Part shown: positions 17,495-24,623 of the stretch, piece after piece
Numbering within the stretch: the stretch's first letter is position 1
How the letters are laid out: every line of letters starts with the position of its first letter
Source of the DNA: CAZDCZ01 sp964504155
Lineage (GTDB): Bacteria; Bacteroidota; Bacteroidia; Bacteroidales; UBA12077
DNA: 41,969 bases
Assembly (NCBI GenBank): GCA_964504155.1
Contig: CAZDCZ010000015.1
Coordinates: forward strand, 1-41,969
Direction of reading: 5' to 3'
Position numbers and translations under genes: made by a program
Notes under the pieces: model-generated
What the model saw: only the letters and a program-made list of their open reading frames with translations
Told to the model about the DNA's origin: nothing
The model's database searches: none

Positions 17495-18357
17495 TTATTT
17501 TTTTTCTTTTTTATTATTTGTTTTATCTAATTCAATTGTTTTTCTTTTTTTTCGACTAAAGAAATAAACAAATATTAATACAATTACCCATAAAGGCCAT
17601 ATTCTAAAAATAAACAACACAAACATCAGTAAGCTTACCCATCCCGAAGCAATTGAAGAAGCAAAACGCTGAAAATAATTTGTTATTTGCTCCGACGAAT
17701 ATTTCTATTCAAGTTCCTGATAAAATGTTAAATTAATTATACAATACTGAACACTATTCTTAAGATATATTAATTTCCCTTCTTGCACTTCAATTTCCTC
17801 ACGTATAATTCTGAGTTTATTTTCTATTTTCAGAATATTTTAAATAGTATTTGCTTTATTTAACAATTCAAATATCGTTGTTCAACTTTTTTCTTGCTTT
17901 TTATTCTTGAATTAATATCAATATATTTCTCAATAACATCGTCGGCTTCAATATTTTTATATTCTCTTGAAATAACATTATTTTCGAGTTGCCTTATTAA
18001 AAAATCAAAATTAACGGCAAGCACTTTAATACTTATGTTTCTACTAATTTTTATCTTCGAATTATTCTGCACTTCATTCGAAATGTAAGCATTCGAAACA
18101 TTAATAATTGAATCGATAAATTCTCGATATTTATAAAAATCATATACTTCAACACTTAAATCAGCATTTTTTATAATTTTTCTATCAATACTAATTTTCG
18201 GTTCATTAATACTTGCAGGAGTTTCTTTACTATAAGATGTTGCAGGGGTATAACTATTATTCGATTTAGATTCTTTAAAACTTCTATTTAATTTAGAACC
18301 ACATGAAATTATTAAAATTGATGCCAAAATTAAACAAACTACAAAAATCGTTTTCAT
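17495..18357 (-). pseudogene. Decayed DUF4349 lipoprotein gene (one frameshift, two in-frame stops)
   Basis: The intact 5' part encodes 165 residues: a lipoprotein signal (lipobox around IISC, Cys19) and the start of DUF4349 (KIIKNADLSVEVYDFYKYREF, RNISIKVLAVNFDFLIRQL, DDVIEKYIDINSRIKSKKKVEQRYL). After RYL a one-base loss near 17868 shifts the frame to a stop at 17860. In the neighbouring frame the family's C-terminal half continues (ELLNKANTI, KIENKLRIIREEIE, NSVQYCIINLTFYQELE, GWVSLLMFVLFIFRIWPLW) but is broken by TAA at 17840-17842 and TAG at 17705-17707, ending at 17495. Intact relatives have a coiled coil and a C-terminal membrane helix, both traceable here. Three lesions make sequencing error an unlikely sole cause. 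Confidence 0.85.
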
Positions 18358-18507
18358 AATATATATTATTTTGAATTTTCAATTTATGATATTTTTTTTG
18401 ATTATTTCATATTATAAATAAAATTATTATAAAATAGCTCTTTCTTAAACAATAAAATATATCATTAATAAAATAAATGACTATCCGTGTATTTCCCTAA
18501 TTCAAAG

Positions 18508-18572
18508 ATTAATTTTCTTCATATACCCCATCCTTAAAGGGAGCGAAGAAAATTAATTTGCTCCCTTTAGGG
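18508..18572. repeat. Intergenic nested inverted repeats
   Basis: ATTAATTTTCTTC (18508-18520) is the exact reverse complement of 18545-18557. Overlapping it, 18532-18544 pairs with GCTCCCTTTAGGG (18560-18572) with one mismatch. The two hairpins are mutually exclusive. No T run follows on the minus strand, so it is not a standard terminator of the hydrolase gene, although it lies downstream of it. Confidence 0.6.
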
Positions 18573-18650
18573 TTCAGTCAAACAAATTTATTTTCAACAT
18601 AAATCTCTTGTAAATAGGTATATAAGCAGACATTCATTTAAAATAATTCT

Positions 18651-19415
18651 CTAGCAATCAATTTTTAAGCCATCATAAGCTAAAGAAACGTTTTGTGGTA
18701 ATTCTTTATTAACTTCGTCGTGTAATCCCATTTGATGGCTAATATGTGTAAGATATGCACGTTTAGGACTAAATTCTTTTATTACTTCTAAGGCTTCGTG
18801 TACAGAATAATGCGAAATATTTTTAGTTTTTCTTAAAGCATCGATAATAATATATTTTGAGCCTGAAATTTTCACCTTTTCTTCTTCGGGAATATAGTTA
18901 ATATCGGTTAAGTAAGTAAAATTTTCTATTCTATACCCTAGCACAGGCAATTTATAATGGTATGCTCGTATTGGAATAATTTGAATATTGCCAATATAAA
19001 ATTTCTCATTACTATTAATATTATTCAAATTAATTTTAGGCACACCCGGATACTTTTTATCACCAAAAGAATAATGAAATTCTGATTTTATTGCGTTCTG
19101 AACTCTTTCTTCGGCATAAATATCAATACTTTTTCTGTTTAAAAAATTATATGGTCTAATATCATCTAATCCTGAAATATGATCGCGATGCTCATGTGTA
19201 ATAAGAATTGCATCAATATTGTTAACATTCTCGCGTAACATTTGTTGTCGAAAATCAGGTCCTGCATCAATAACAATAGTCTTATTCTGAAGCTCTATTA
19301 ATACAGAAGCTCTTAATCTCTTGTCTCTCTGATTTTCAGAAGTACAAACCTTACATTTACATGATATTATCGGCACTCCCTGAGATGTTCCGCTACCTAA
19401 TACTATTACTTTCAA
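18651..19415 (-). CDS. PhnP-like metallo-beta-lactamase-fold hydrolase
   Basis: The 254-residue protein has the metallo-beta-lactamase motif THEHRDH (H74, H76, D78, H79), the early IVIDAGPDFR and a later YLTDI. It also has the PhnP hallmark of an extra structural zinc site: three cysteines C19, C21 and C24 (SCKCKVC), and a C-terminal HISHQMGLHDEV that can supply the fourth ligand. E. coli PhnP is a cyclic phosphodiesterase in phosphonate breakdown. No phn genes are near, so the substrate here may be another phosphodiester. Two TAnnTTTG boxes lie upstream. Confidence 0.88.
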   Translation of the reverse strand: MKVIVLGSGTSQGVPIISCKCKVCTSENQRDKRLRASVLIELQNKTIVIDAGPDFRQQMLRENVNNIDAILITHEHRDHISGLDDIRPYNFLNRKSIDIYAEERVQNAIKSEFHYSFGDKKYPGVPKINLNNINSNEKFYIGNIQIIPIRAYHYKLPVLGYRIENFTYLTDINYIPEEEKVKISGSKYIIIDALRKTKNISHYSVHEALEVIKEFSPKRAYLTHISHQMGLHDEVNKELPQNVSLAYDGLKIDC

Positions 19416-19438
19416 AATTATTTATTTTTTATATAGAA

Positions 19439-19446
19439 CAAATATA
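19439..19446 (-). promoter_or_regulatory. Bacteroidota-type -7 box (TATATTTG) for the PhnP-like gene
   Basis: TATATTTG on the minus strand ends 23 bases before the start at 19415. A second match, TAGATTTG, lies at 19448-19455. Either may serve. Confidence 0.45.
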
Positions 19447-19604
19447 ACAAATCTATACTTGCATAATTCTATAATTTTTAGAAATGAATAATTTTTAGAC
19501 AAATAAGCATAAAACTTCTGATGATTTTATGCATTTAAAAAATATAAATTATCAAATTATCTCAATTCATAGCTTAATAAATTTTATTAATCTCAAAACT
19601 TCAA

Positions 19605-19612
19605 TACTTTTG
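19605..19612 (+). promoter_or_regulatory. Bacteroidota-type -7 box (TACTTTTG) for the RsmI-like gene
   Basis: TACTTTTG ends 19 bases before the ATG at 19632, predicting a leader of only about a dozen bases. Confidence 0.5.
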
Positions 19613-19631
19613 TAATCTTAAAAATAAAATT

Positions 19632-20339
19632 ATGAAGGCTAAAATATATTTAATTCCCACTACTCTTGGCGATAGTAATATTAATAGTGTTATTCCCCAA
19701 GAAGTTATTGATATTGTAAACTCTACTGATTATTATATTGTTGAAAATATAAAAACTGTTCGTCGATATCTAATAAAATTAGGAATAAAGAAAAAAATTG
19801 ATGATTTAACTTTTTTCACTTTAAATAAACATACTTCTGAACAAGAATACGAATCGTTTTTAAAACCTATAGCAGAAAACAATAATATTGGTATTATTTC
19901 GGAAGCAGGAACCCCGGGTGTTGCCGATCCGGGTGCTGAGATTGTTAAACTTGCTCATCAAAAAAATATTGATGTAGTGCCTTTAGTCGGGCCTTCATCA
20001 ATTCTGCTATCTGTAATGGCTTCCGGTTTAAACGGACAAAATTTTGCATTTGTAGGCTACTTGCCAATAAAAAACCCAATACGTTCGAGAAAAATTAAAG
20101 ACTTAGAAAAACGTTCAAAAATCGAGAATCAAACACAATTATTTATAGAAACTCCGTACAGAAATAATAATTTGTTAAAAGACCTTACAAACTCGTGCAG
20201 CTCGGAAACCATGCTTTGTATTGCTACAGATATTACTTTAGAATCAGAATTTATAAAAACAAAAACTATACAAGAATGGAAAAAAAATTTACCTAACATT
20301 AATAAAAGACCTACAATTTTTTTAATTCACAGATATTAA
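19632..20339 (+). CDS. Tetrapyrrole-methylase-fold SAM methyltransferase (RsmI-like, short form)
   Basis: The 235-residue protein has the SAM-dependent tetrapyrrole methylase fold: IYLIPTTLGD at the N-terminus, GIISEAGTPGVADPGAEIVKLA near 90-112, VGPSSILLSVMASGLNGQNFAFVGYLP near 120-147 and TQLFIETPYRNN near 170. These match RsmI (16S rRNA C1402 2'-O-methyltransferase), but it is shorter and lacks RsmI's C-terminal extension, and the opening PTTLGD differs from the usual PTPIGN. Such short paralogues are common in Bacteroidota, so target assignment is uncertain. The end overlaps the convergent wbqC-like gene by four bases. Confidence 0.82.
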   Translation: MKAKIYLIPTTLGDSNINSVIPQEVIDIVNSTDYYIVENIKTVRRYLIKLGIKKKIDDLTFFTLNKHTSEQEYESFLKPIAENNNIGIISEAGTPGVADPGAEIVKLAHQKNIDVVPLVGPSSILLSVMASGLNGQNFAFVGYLPIKNPIRSRKIKDLEKRSKIENQTQLFIETPYRNNNLLKDLTNSCSSETMLCIATDITLESEFIKTKTIQEWKKNLPNINKRPTIFLIHRY

Positions 20340-20965
20340 CAATCTACAATAGAATTTCTTAACACATTAATTGCATTAGGGCCTTCATTAAAAAGCAAAT
20401 CAATAATACTTAAATTTGGTTTCCATCCGTATTTTTCGACAAAAACCTGATGATATTGTTCCGGAACGAAATATTTATCGAATTTTGCCATAGATTCTTT
20501 TGGATGAAACATTTCTCTATAATCTAAAATATCGAAACCTTCGTAATACTCATCGGTGTAGAACAACTCTACTTCGATACCCAAATTTTCGATAATAAAG
20601 TTTTGTAATTCTATATTAAAGTCAAATAAATATTTAAATTCTTTACTATAAAATGGTTGTAAATCGTCTTCGAAAAACTCGAAAAATGGCGACGATCGAT
20701 ATGCCGATTCTATAGATTTCCAATGTAATTTTCTCCAGTTTGTATCGTAATCGATAATAATATCTTTTACGTATGTTTTGGGTTTATCTTTTTTTATTGG
20801 AATAGTTAAGTTTACAATTCCGTTAGCAGAATAAATAACACAACGATTTCGGTATGTTTGTTTAGTATAATTCTCGAATTTTTCAATAAGTACCTTATTG
20901 TATTTCAACAATTTACTATAATACTGAATTGTACCTAAATATGCAGTAGATAATATAATTTCCAT
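20336..20965 (-). CDS. WbqC family protein
   Basis: The 209-residue soluble protein matches the WbqC family: ILSTAYLGTIQYYSKLLKY at the N-terminus, QTYRNRCVIYSANGIVNLTIPI, then WRKLHWKSIESAYRSSPFFEFFEDDL, and a C-terminal LSIIDLLFNEGP. Family members occur in O-antigen loci and near signal peptidase genes, with a presumed role in sugar or glycolipid modification; the reaction is not established. The lepB-dapB pair lies just upstream but is separated by a terminator and a promoter box, so this gene is probably its own unit. Confidence 0.88.
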   Translation of the reverse strand: MEIILSTAYLGTIQYYSKLLKYNKVLIEKFENYTKQTYRNRCVIYSANGIVNLTIPIKKDKPKTYVKDIIIDYDTNWRKLHWKSIESAYRSSPFFEFFEDDLQPFYSKEFKYLFDFNIELQNFIIENLGIEVELFYTDEYYEGFDILDYREMFHPKESMAKFDKYFVPEQYHQVFVEKYGWKPNLSIIDLLFNEGPNAINVLRNSIVDC

Positions 20966-20990
20966 AACTTATTTTTCTAAATATAAGGTT

Positions 20991-20998
20991 CAAATTTA
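20991..20998 (-). promoter_or_regulatory. Bacteroidota-type -7 box (TAAATTTG) for the WbqC gene
   Basis: TAAATTTG on the minus strand ends 25 bases before the start at 20965. It directly follows the lepB terminator. Confidence 0.45.
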
Positions 20999-21034
20999 TA
21001 AAAAAACACCGCACAAATTATTTTGAACGGTGTT
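20999..21034 (-). terminator. Intrinsic terminator of the dapB-lepB unit
   Basis: AACACCG (21005-21011) pairs with CGGTGTT (21028-21034). Read on the minus strand, the stem is followed by a run of T residues. It lies 24 bases after the lepB stop. Confidence 0.75.
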
Positions 21035-21057
21035 AATTATTTACATATTCTTAAACT

Positions 21058-22470
21058 TTAATGAATTATCGAGATTACTCTGTTCCAACGTATTTTATTA
21101 AATAATTTTTTATCTTTATCAAGAGATAACCATATAAGCAAAGCTTTTCCAACAACATGGTCTTCAGGAACAAATCCCCAATATCTCGAATCGGCAGAAT
21201 TATGTCTGTTATCACCCATCATAAAATAATAATCCATTTTAAATGTATAATTATCTGCTATTTCTCCATTTATATATATAGTGCTATCGCTAACGTATAA
21301 ATCATTTTTTTCGTATGTTTCGATAATACGCTTATATAAAGGCAAATTATTTATATTTAAGTCAACAGTTACACCTTTCTTAGGAATATAAAGTGGGCCG
21401 AAATTATCTTCTGTCCATTTATAATTTTGGCTAAACGGGAAAATTGAAATACTTGCTGAATTAAAATTATTATTTTCATATTTACTCACATTCGTAACAT
21501 TAGAAAAATTTTCAAGATTTTTCACATTCTCATTTGTCAATGGCAATTCATATAATGAGTTAGACGGAATATATTTTCTGTCATCAACTGCAATATTAAG
21601 TTTTTCTAAATGCCTTGAATTTATTTTTGTTCCGTTTGTTTTAACAAAATAATCGTATTGCATATCCTTAAAATGCTCTTGTTCTAGTCCATTAATAAAC
21701 ACTTGACTATGTTCAATTTTTAAAGTATCACCCGGAATAGCAACACATCTTTTTATATAATTCTCGCGCTTATCAACAGGACGAACGGTAATATTATACT
21801 GGTCCCACACGTAACCTCGAGCAATAGTTTTATACTTATCGAAACTTTGTATTGGATTTCCATTTTGCACATCTCGTCTTTTCAATTCATTGGCATACTG
21901 ACGCAAAATAGACTCATAACTCTGCTCTTGCATTTCAACAACAACAGTATCTCCTGCCGGGAAATTAAATACAACAACATCATTCCTTTTCACCTTGCCA
22001 AACCCTGCAATTCTTTTATATGGTCTTTTTATCCATTCTAAATACGATTTAGTATTCTTAGTAAGTGGTAAAGTATGATGTGTAAACGGAAACGAAATTG
22101 GAGTATTCGGCAATTTTGGTCCGTAACTAATTTTACTTACAAAAAGATAATCTCCTACTAATAAAGATTTCTCCATCGATGATGTAGGGATTGTATAGGC
22201 TTCGATAAAAAACATTCTTATTATTGTTGCAGCAATAACTGCAAAAACAAGAGCATCGACCCATTCTATTAATGTGCTACGTTTTTTTCCTTTATTATCA
22301 CGTTTTTTCCAGAATGTCCAATTAACTATTTTTGTAATATGATAATCAGTAATTACTAATAAACCTAACAAATACCAATAATTCCCAATCCATATAATAA
22401 ATAGAATATAAATTAGAATTGCTAAACCAAACTTAAAATACTTGTTTCTTAAAATTTCTTTAAGTGTCAT
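21058..22470 (-). CDS. lepB: Signal peptidase I
   Basis: The 470-residue inner-membrane serine protease removes signal peptides from exported proteins. Two N-terminal hydrophobic helices (about 12-42) and a third at 70-90 precede box B, AYTIPTSSMEKSLLVGDYLFVSK, with nucleophile S98. The general base is K240 in NYIKRCVAIPGDTL. Box E is MGDNRHNSADSRYWGFVP near the C-terminus. The length is well above that of most bacterial enzymes because of a long insert between K240 and box E (about 255-400), a form typical of Bacteroidota. The start lies 17 bases after the dapB stop, so the two are co-transcribed. Confidence 0.95.
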   Translation of the reverse strand: MTLKEILRNKYFKFGLAILIYILFIIWIGNYWYLLGLLVITDYHITKIVNWTFWKKRDNKGKKRSTLIEWVDALVFAVIAATIIRMFFIEAYTIPTSSMEKSLLVGDYLFVSKISYGPKLPNTPISFPFTHHTLPLTKNTKSYLEWIKRPYKRIAGFGKVKRNDVVVFNFPAGDTVVVEMQEQSYESILRQYANELKRRDVQNGNPIQSFDKYKTIARGYVWDQYNITVRPVDKRENYIKRCVAIPGDTLKIEHSQVFINGLEQEHFKDMQYDYFVKTNGTKINSRHLEKLNIAVDDRKYIPSNSLYELPLTNENVKNLENFSNVTNVSKYENNNFNSASISIFPFSQNYKWTEDNFGPLYIPKKGVTVDLNINNLPLYKRIIETYEKNDLYVSDSTIYINGEIADNYTFKMDYYFMMGDNRHNSADSRYWGFVPEDHVVGKALLIWLSLDKDKKLFNKIRWNRVISIIH

Positions 22471-22487
22471 TTTTTATAATTTTATAA

Positions 22488-23204
22488 TTAAAACTTTAAC
22501 ATATCATCCATTGTATGAAATCCTGTTTTATCTTTTATATATTCCGATGCTAAAACTACACCCAAAGCAAATCCTTTGCGATTTTTAGCACTATGAGAAA
22601 TTTCTATTTCATCGAATTGCGATTCGTACTTTACTTTATGAACTCCTGCAATATCTCCTTTTCTAACAGATTTTATAGCGATAGCATCATAAGCTTCTTC
22701 ATTTTCTTTATTCCATTGATTTTTTCTTTCTAGTTCATGCAATAATCCTTCGGCAATAGTTATAGCAGTCCCACTGGGAGCATCGAGTTTTTTTATGTGA
22801 TGTATTTCTTCAACCTCCACATTATATTGATTTTGATTATTCATTATTGTTGCTAAAAACTTATTAAGTTTGAAGAAAATATTTACTCCAATACTATAAT
22901 TTGAAGCATAAAAAAATGTTTTATTTTCTAACTTGCACTTTGTTTTAATATCTTCAATTTTATTTAGCCACCCTGTTGTACCCGATATTACAGGAATATC
23001 TGCATCCATACATTTAAGAATATTAGAATAAGCTGTTTCGGGTATCGAAAATTCAATAGCAACATCAACTTTACTCAAATTTTCTATTGTAAATTTGTCG
23101 ATATTGTTAATATCTATTTTTAAAACTATTTTATGGTTTCGTTCTAGAGCAATTTTTTCAATTTCCTTACCCATTCTACCGTAACCAATAAGTGCAATAT
23201 TCAT
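22488..23204 (-). CDS. dapB: 4-hydroxy-tetrahydrodipicolinate reductase
   Basis: The 238-residue protein catalyses the NAD(P)H-dependent reduction step of the lysine/diaminopimelate pathway, supplying peptidoglycan. It shows the Rossmann motif IALIGYGRMGKEIEKIA (3-19), ISGTTGW near 95, the catalytic EIHHIKKLDAPSGTA near 140-155, and GDIAGVHKV near 190. It is shorter than E. coli DapB, as is usual in Bacteroidota. It leads the dapB-lepB pair. I saw no convincing promoter box immediately upstream. Confidence 0.95.
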   Translation of the reverse strand: MNIALIGYGRMGKEIEKIALERNHKIVLKIDINNIDKFTIENLSKVDVAIEFSIPETAYSNILKCMDADIPVISGTTGWLNKIEDIKTKCKLENKTFFYASNYSIGVNIFFKLNKFLATIMNNQNQYNVEVEEIHHIKKLDAPSGTAITIAEGLLHELERKNQWNKENEEAYDAIAIKSVRKGDIAGVHKVKYESQFDEIEISHSAKNRKGFALGVVLASEYIKDKTGFHTMDDMLKF

Positions 23205-23325
23205 ATAAGTAAAAAATTTACAGAGTACTAAGATAAAACTAAATACTAAGAATTTCGAAATATTTATCTTAATATATGTTAATAAATCATAAAACTAATT
23301 TTAAAAAACACAATCTTGTCTAAAA

Positions 23326-23356
23326 TTAAAAAAGGGAAGCAAAATGCTTCCCTTCA
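23326..23356 (-). terminator. Intrinsic terminator after rplT
   Basis: AAGGGAAGC (23332-23340) pairs perfectly with GCTTCCCTT (23346-23354) around a 5-base loop. On the minus strand it is followed by a T run. It ends the thrS-infC-rpmI-rplT unit. Confidence 0.9.
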
Positions 23357-23373
23357 AATATTTATATATATAT

Positions 23374-23724
23374 TTATTTCTTCTTAACAGCTTTAACAAT
23401 TGCAGAGAAAGCTTCAGGCTCGTTCATAGCAAGATCTGCTAATACTTTACGATTTAGAGCAATACCTTTTTTATTAAGTTCGCCCATAAATTTTGAATAT
23501 GACATATCATGAAGTCTAACTCCGGCATTTATTCTCTGAATCCAAAGACCTCTAATATTTCTCTTTTTATTTTTTCTATCTCTGTATGCATAAGTTAAAC
23601 CCTTTTCATAGGCATTTTTTGCGACTGTATGCACATTTTTTCTCCGACCAAATTGACCTTTGGTCGCTTTCATTATTTTTTTTCTTCTAGCTTTAGCAGC
23701 TACTGAATTTACCGATCGTGGCAT
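23374..23724 (-). CDS. rplT: 50S ribosomal protein L20
   Basis: The 116-residue basic protein is full-length L20, a 23S rRNA-binding assembly protein. It has the typical start MPRSVNSVAAKARRKKIMKATKGQFGRRKN and the WIQRINAGVRLHDMSYSKFMGEL segment. In E. coli L20 represses its own operon by binding the rpmI leader; no such structure was demonstrable here. It follows rpmI by 80 bases and precedes a strong terminator. Confidence 0.98.
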   Translation of the reverse strand: MPRSVNSVAAKARRKKIMKATKGQFGRRKNVHTVAKNAYEKGLTYAYRDRKNKKRNIRGLWIQRINAGVRLHDMSYSKFMGELNKKGIALNRKVLADLAMNEPEAFSAIVKAVKKK

Positions 23725-23804
23725 ATTTTTTTCTTTTTTGAATGGTTAGCGTCCAAACAGGAACTTTTATGCTAATTCATTCTGATTAAATACTAATAAT
23801 AAAT

Positions 23805-24002
23805 TTACTTCTTTGCTAACAAAAGTTTAATGTTTTTCTCGTCAGTTTTATCAACTTGACCAAAGTGTCCAAGATTTCTTTTTCTTTTCTTAGATTTTTT
23901 AGTTAGAATATGACTTTTGAAAGCATGTTTTCTCTTAATCTTCCCTGATCCGGTAAATTTAAATCTTTTTTTCGCTCCCGGATTTGTCTTCATCTTTGGC
24001 AT
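23805..24002 (-). CDS. rpmI: 50S ribosomal protein L35
   Basis: The 65-residue, very basic protein is L35 of normal length: MPKMKTNPGAKKRFKFTGSG at the start, then KRKHAFKSHILTKKSKKRKRNLG. It binds 23S rRNA in the large subunit. It lies 26 bases after infC in the conserved thrS-infC-rpmI-rplT order. No Shine-Dalgarno sequence precedes its ATG, in contrast to infC. Confidence 0.98.
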   Translation of the reverse strand: MPKMKTNPGAKKRFKFTGSGKIKRKHAFKSHILTKKSKKRKRNLGHFGQVDKTDEKNIKLLLAKK

Positions 24003-24028
24003 TTCTACTATTTTAAATTATAAATTAA

Positions 24029-24592
24029 TTATTTTTTCTTTTTAACAATGTTTTTAGGTGCCAGAAACATTATCATTCTTTTTCCTTCTAATTTTGGCAT
24101 TTTTTCTACTTTACCATAATCTTCAAGGTCTTGTGCTAAGCGCAACAAAAGAATTTGTCCTTTATCTTTAAATAATATTGATCTACCTTTAAAAAACACA
24201 AAAGCTTTAAGCTTAGCTCCATCGCTAAGGAATTTTTTTGCATGATTCAATTTAAAATTATAATCATGTTCGTCGGTATTTGGGCCGAAACGTATTTCCT
24301 TAATTACAACTTTTACTGTTTTCGCTTTCTGCTCTTTTTTTTGTTTTTTCTCTTTGTAAAGATATTTTTGATAATCTACAATTTTACAAACCGGCGGATC
24401 TGCATTTGGTGAAATTTCCACTAAATCAAGTTCCATATCATCAGCCATCTTTATAGCTTCTGCTATTGAATACACTCCTTGATTTTCAACATTTTCGCCA
24501 ACCACACGCACTGAACGAGCACGAATTCTACCATTTATATTATGTGCCGGCTGCGTATTTCTTCTTACAAATTTTTTCCTTGGTCCTGCTAT
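24029..24592 (-). CDS. infC: Translation initiation factor IF-3, probable AUA start
   Basis: IF-3 checks initiator tRNA and start-codon choice on the 30S subunit. The C-domain (VKVVIKEIRFGPNTDEHDYNFKLNHAKKFL) and N-domain (YSIAEAIKMADDMELDLVEISPNADPPVCKIVDYQKYLY) are complete. A start at the GTG at 24511 would remove the conserved N-terminal RINGRIRAR-type motif. The frame stays open upstream and encodes AGPRKKFVRRN, then INGRIRARSVRVVGEN, exactly the missing part. No ATG, GTG or TTG lies in a suitable place, but an ATA at 24590-24592 follows AAAGGAGG with an 8-base spacer. Non-AUG starts are a known autoregulatory feature of infC (AUU in E. coli). I therefore place the start at 24592, giving 187 residues. 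Confidence 0.9.
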   Translation of the reverse strand: MAGPRKKFVRRNTQPAHNINGRIRARSVRVVGENVENQGVYSIAEAIKMADDMELDLVEISPNADPPVCKIVDYQKYLYKEKKQKKEQKAKTVKVVIKEIRFGPNTDEHDYNFKLNHAKKFLSDGAKLKAFVFFKGRSILFKDKGQILLLRLAQDLEDYGKVEKMPKLEGKRMIMFLAPKNIVKKKK

Positions 24593-24608
24593 GACTAAGT
24601 CCTCCTTT
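24593..24608 (-). promoter_or_regulatory. Strong Shine-Dalgarno sequence before the infC AUA start
   Basis: Minus-strand AAAGGAGG is followed by eight bases and then ATA. Starts examined elsewhere in the window (for example rpmI, rplT, the TonB-dependent receptor and the DUF4301 gene) have AT-rich leaders without GGAGG. Here the site decides the start of infC. It lies just after the thrS stop at 24624. Confidence 0.8.
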
Positions 24609-24623
24609 ACTTTAGTTAAACCT

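Noticed and set aside
24029..24511. infC beginning at GTG 24511
   Set aside because: It would delete the conserved N-terminal residues encoded just upstream, and lacks a ribosome-binding sequence, whereas the AUA at 24592 has one.
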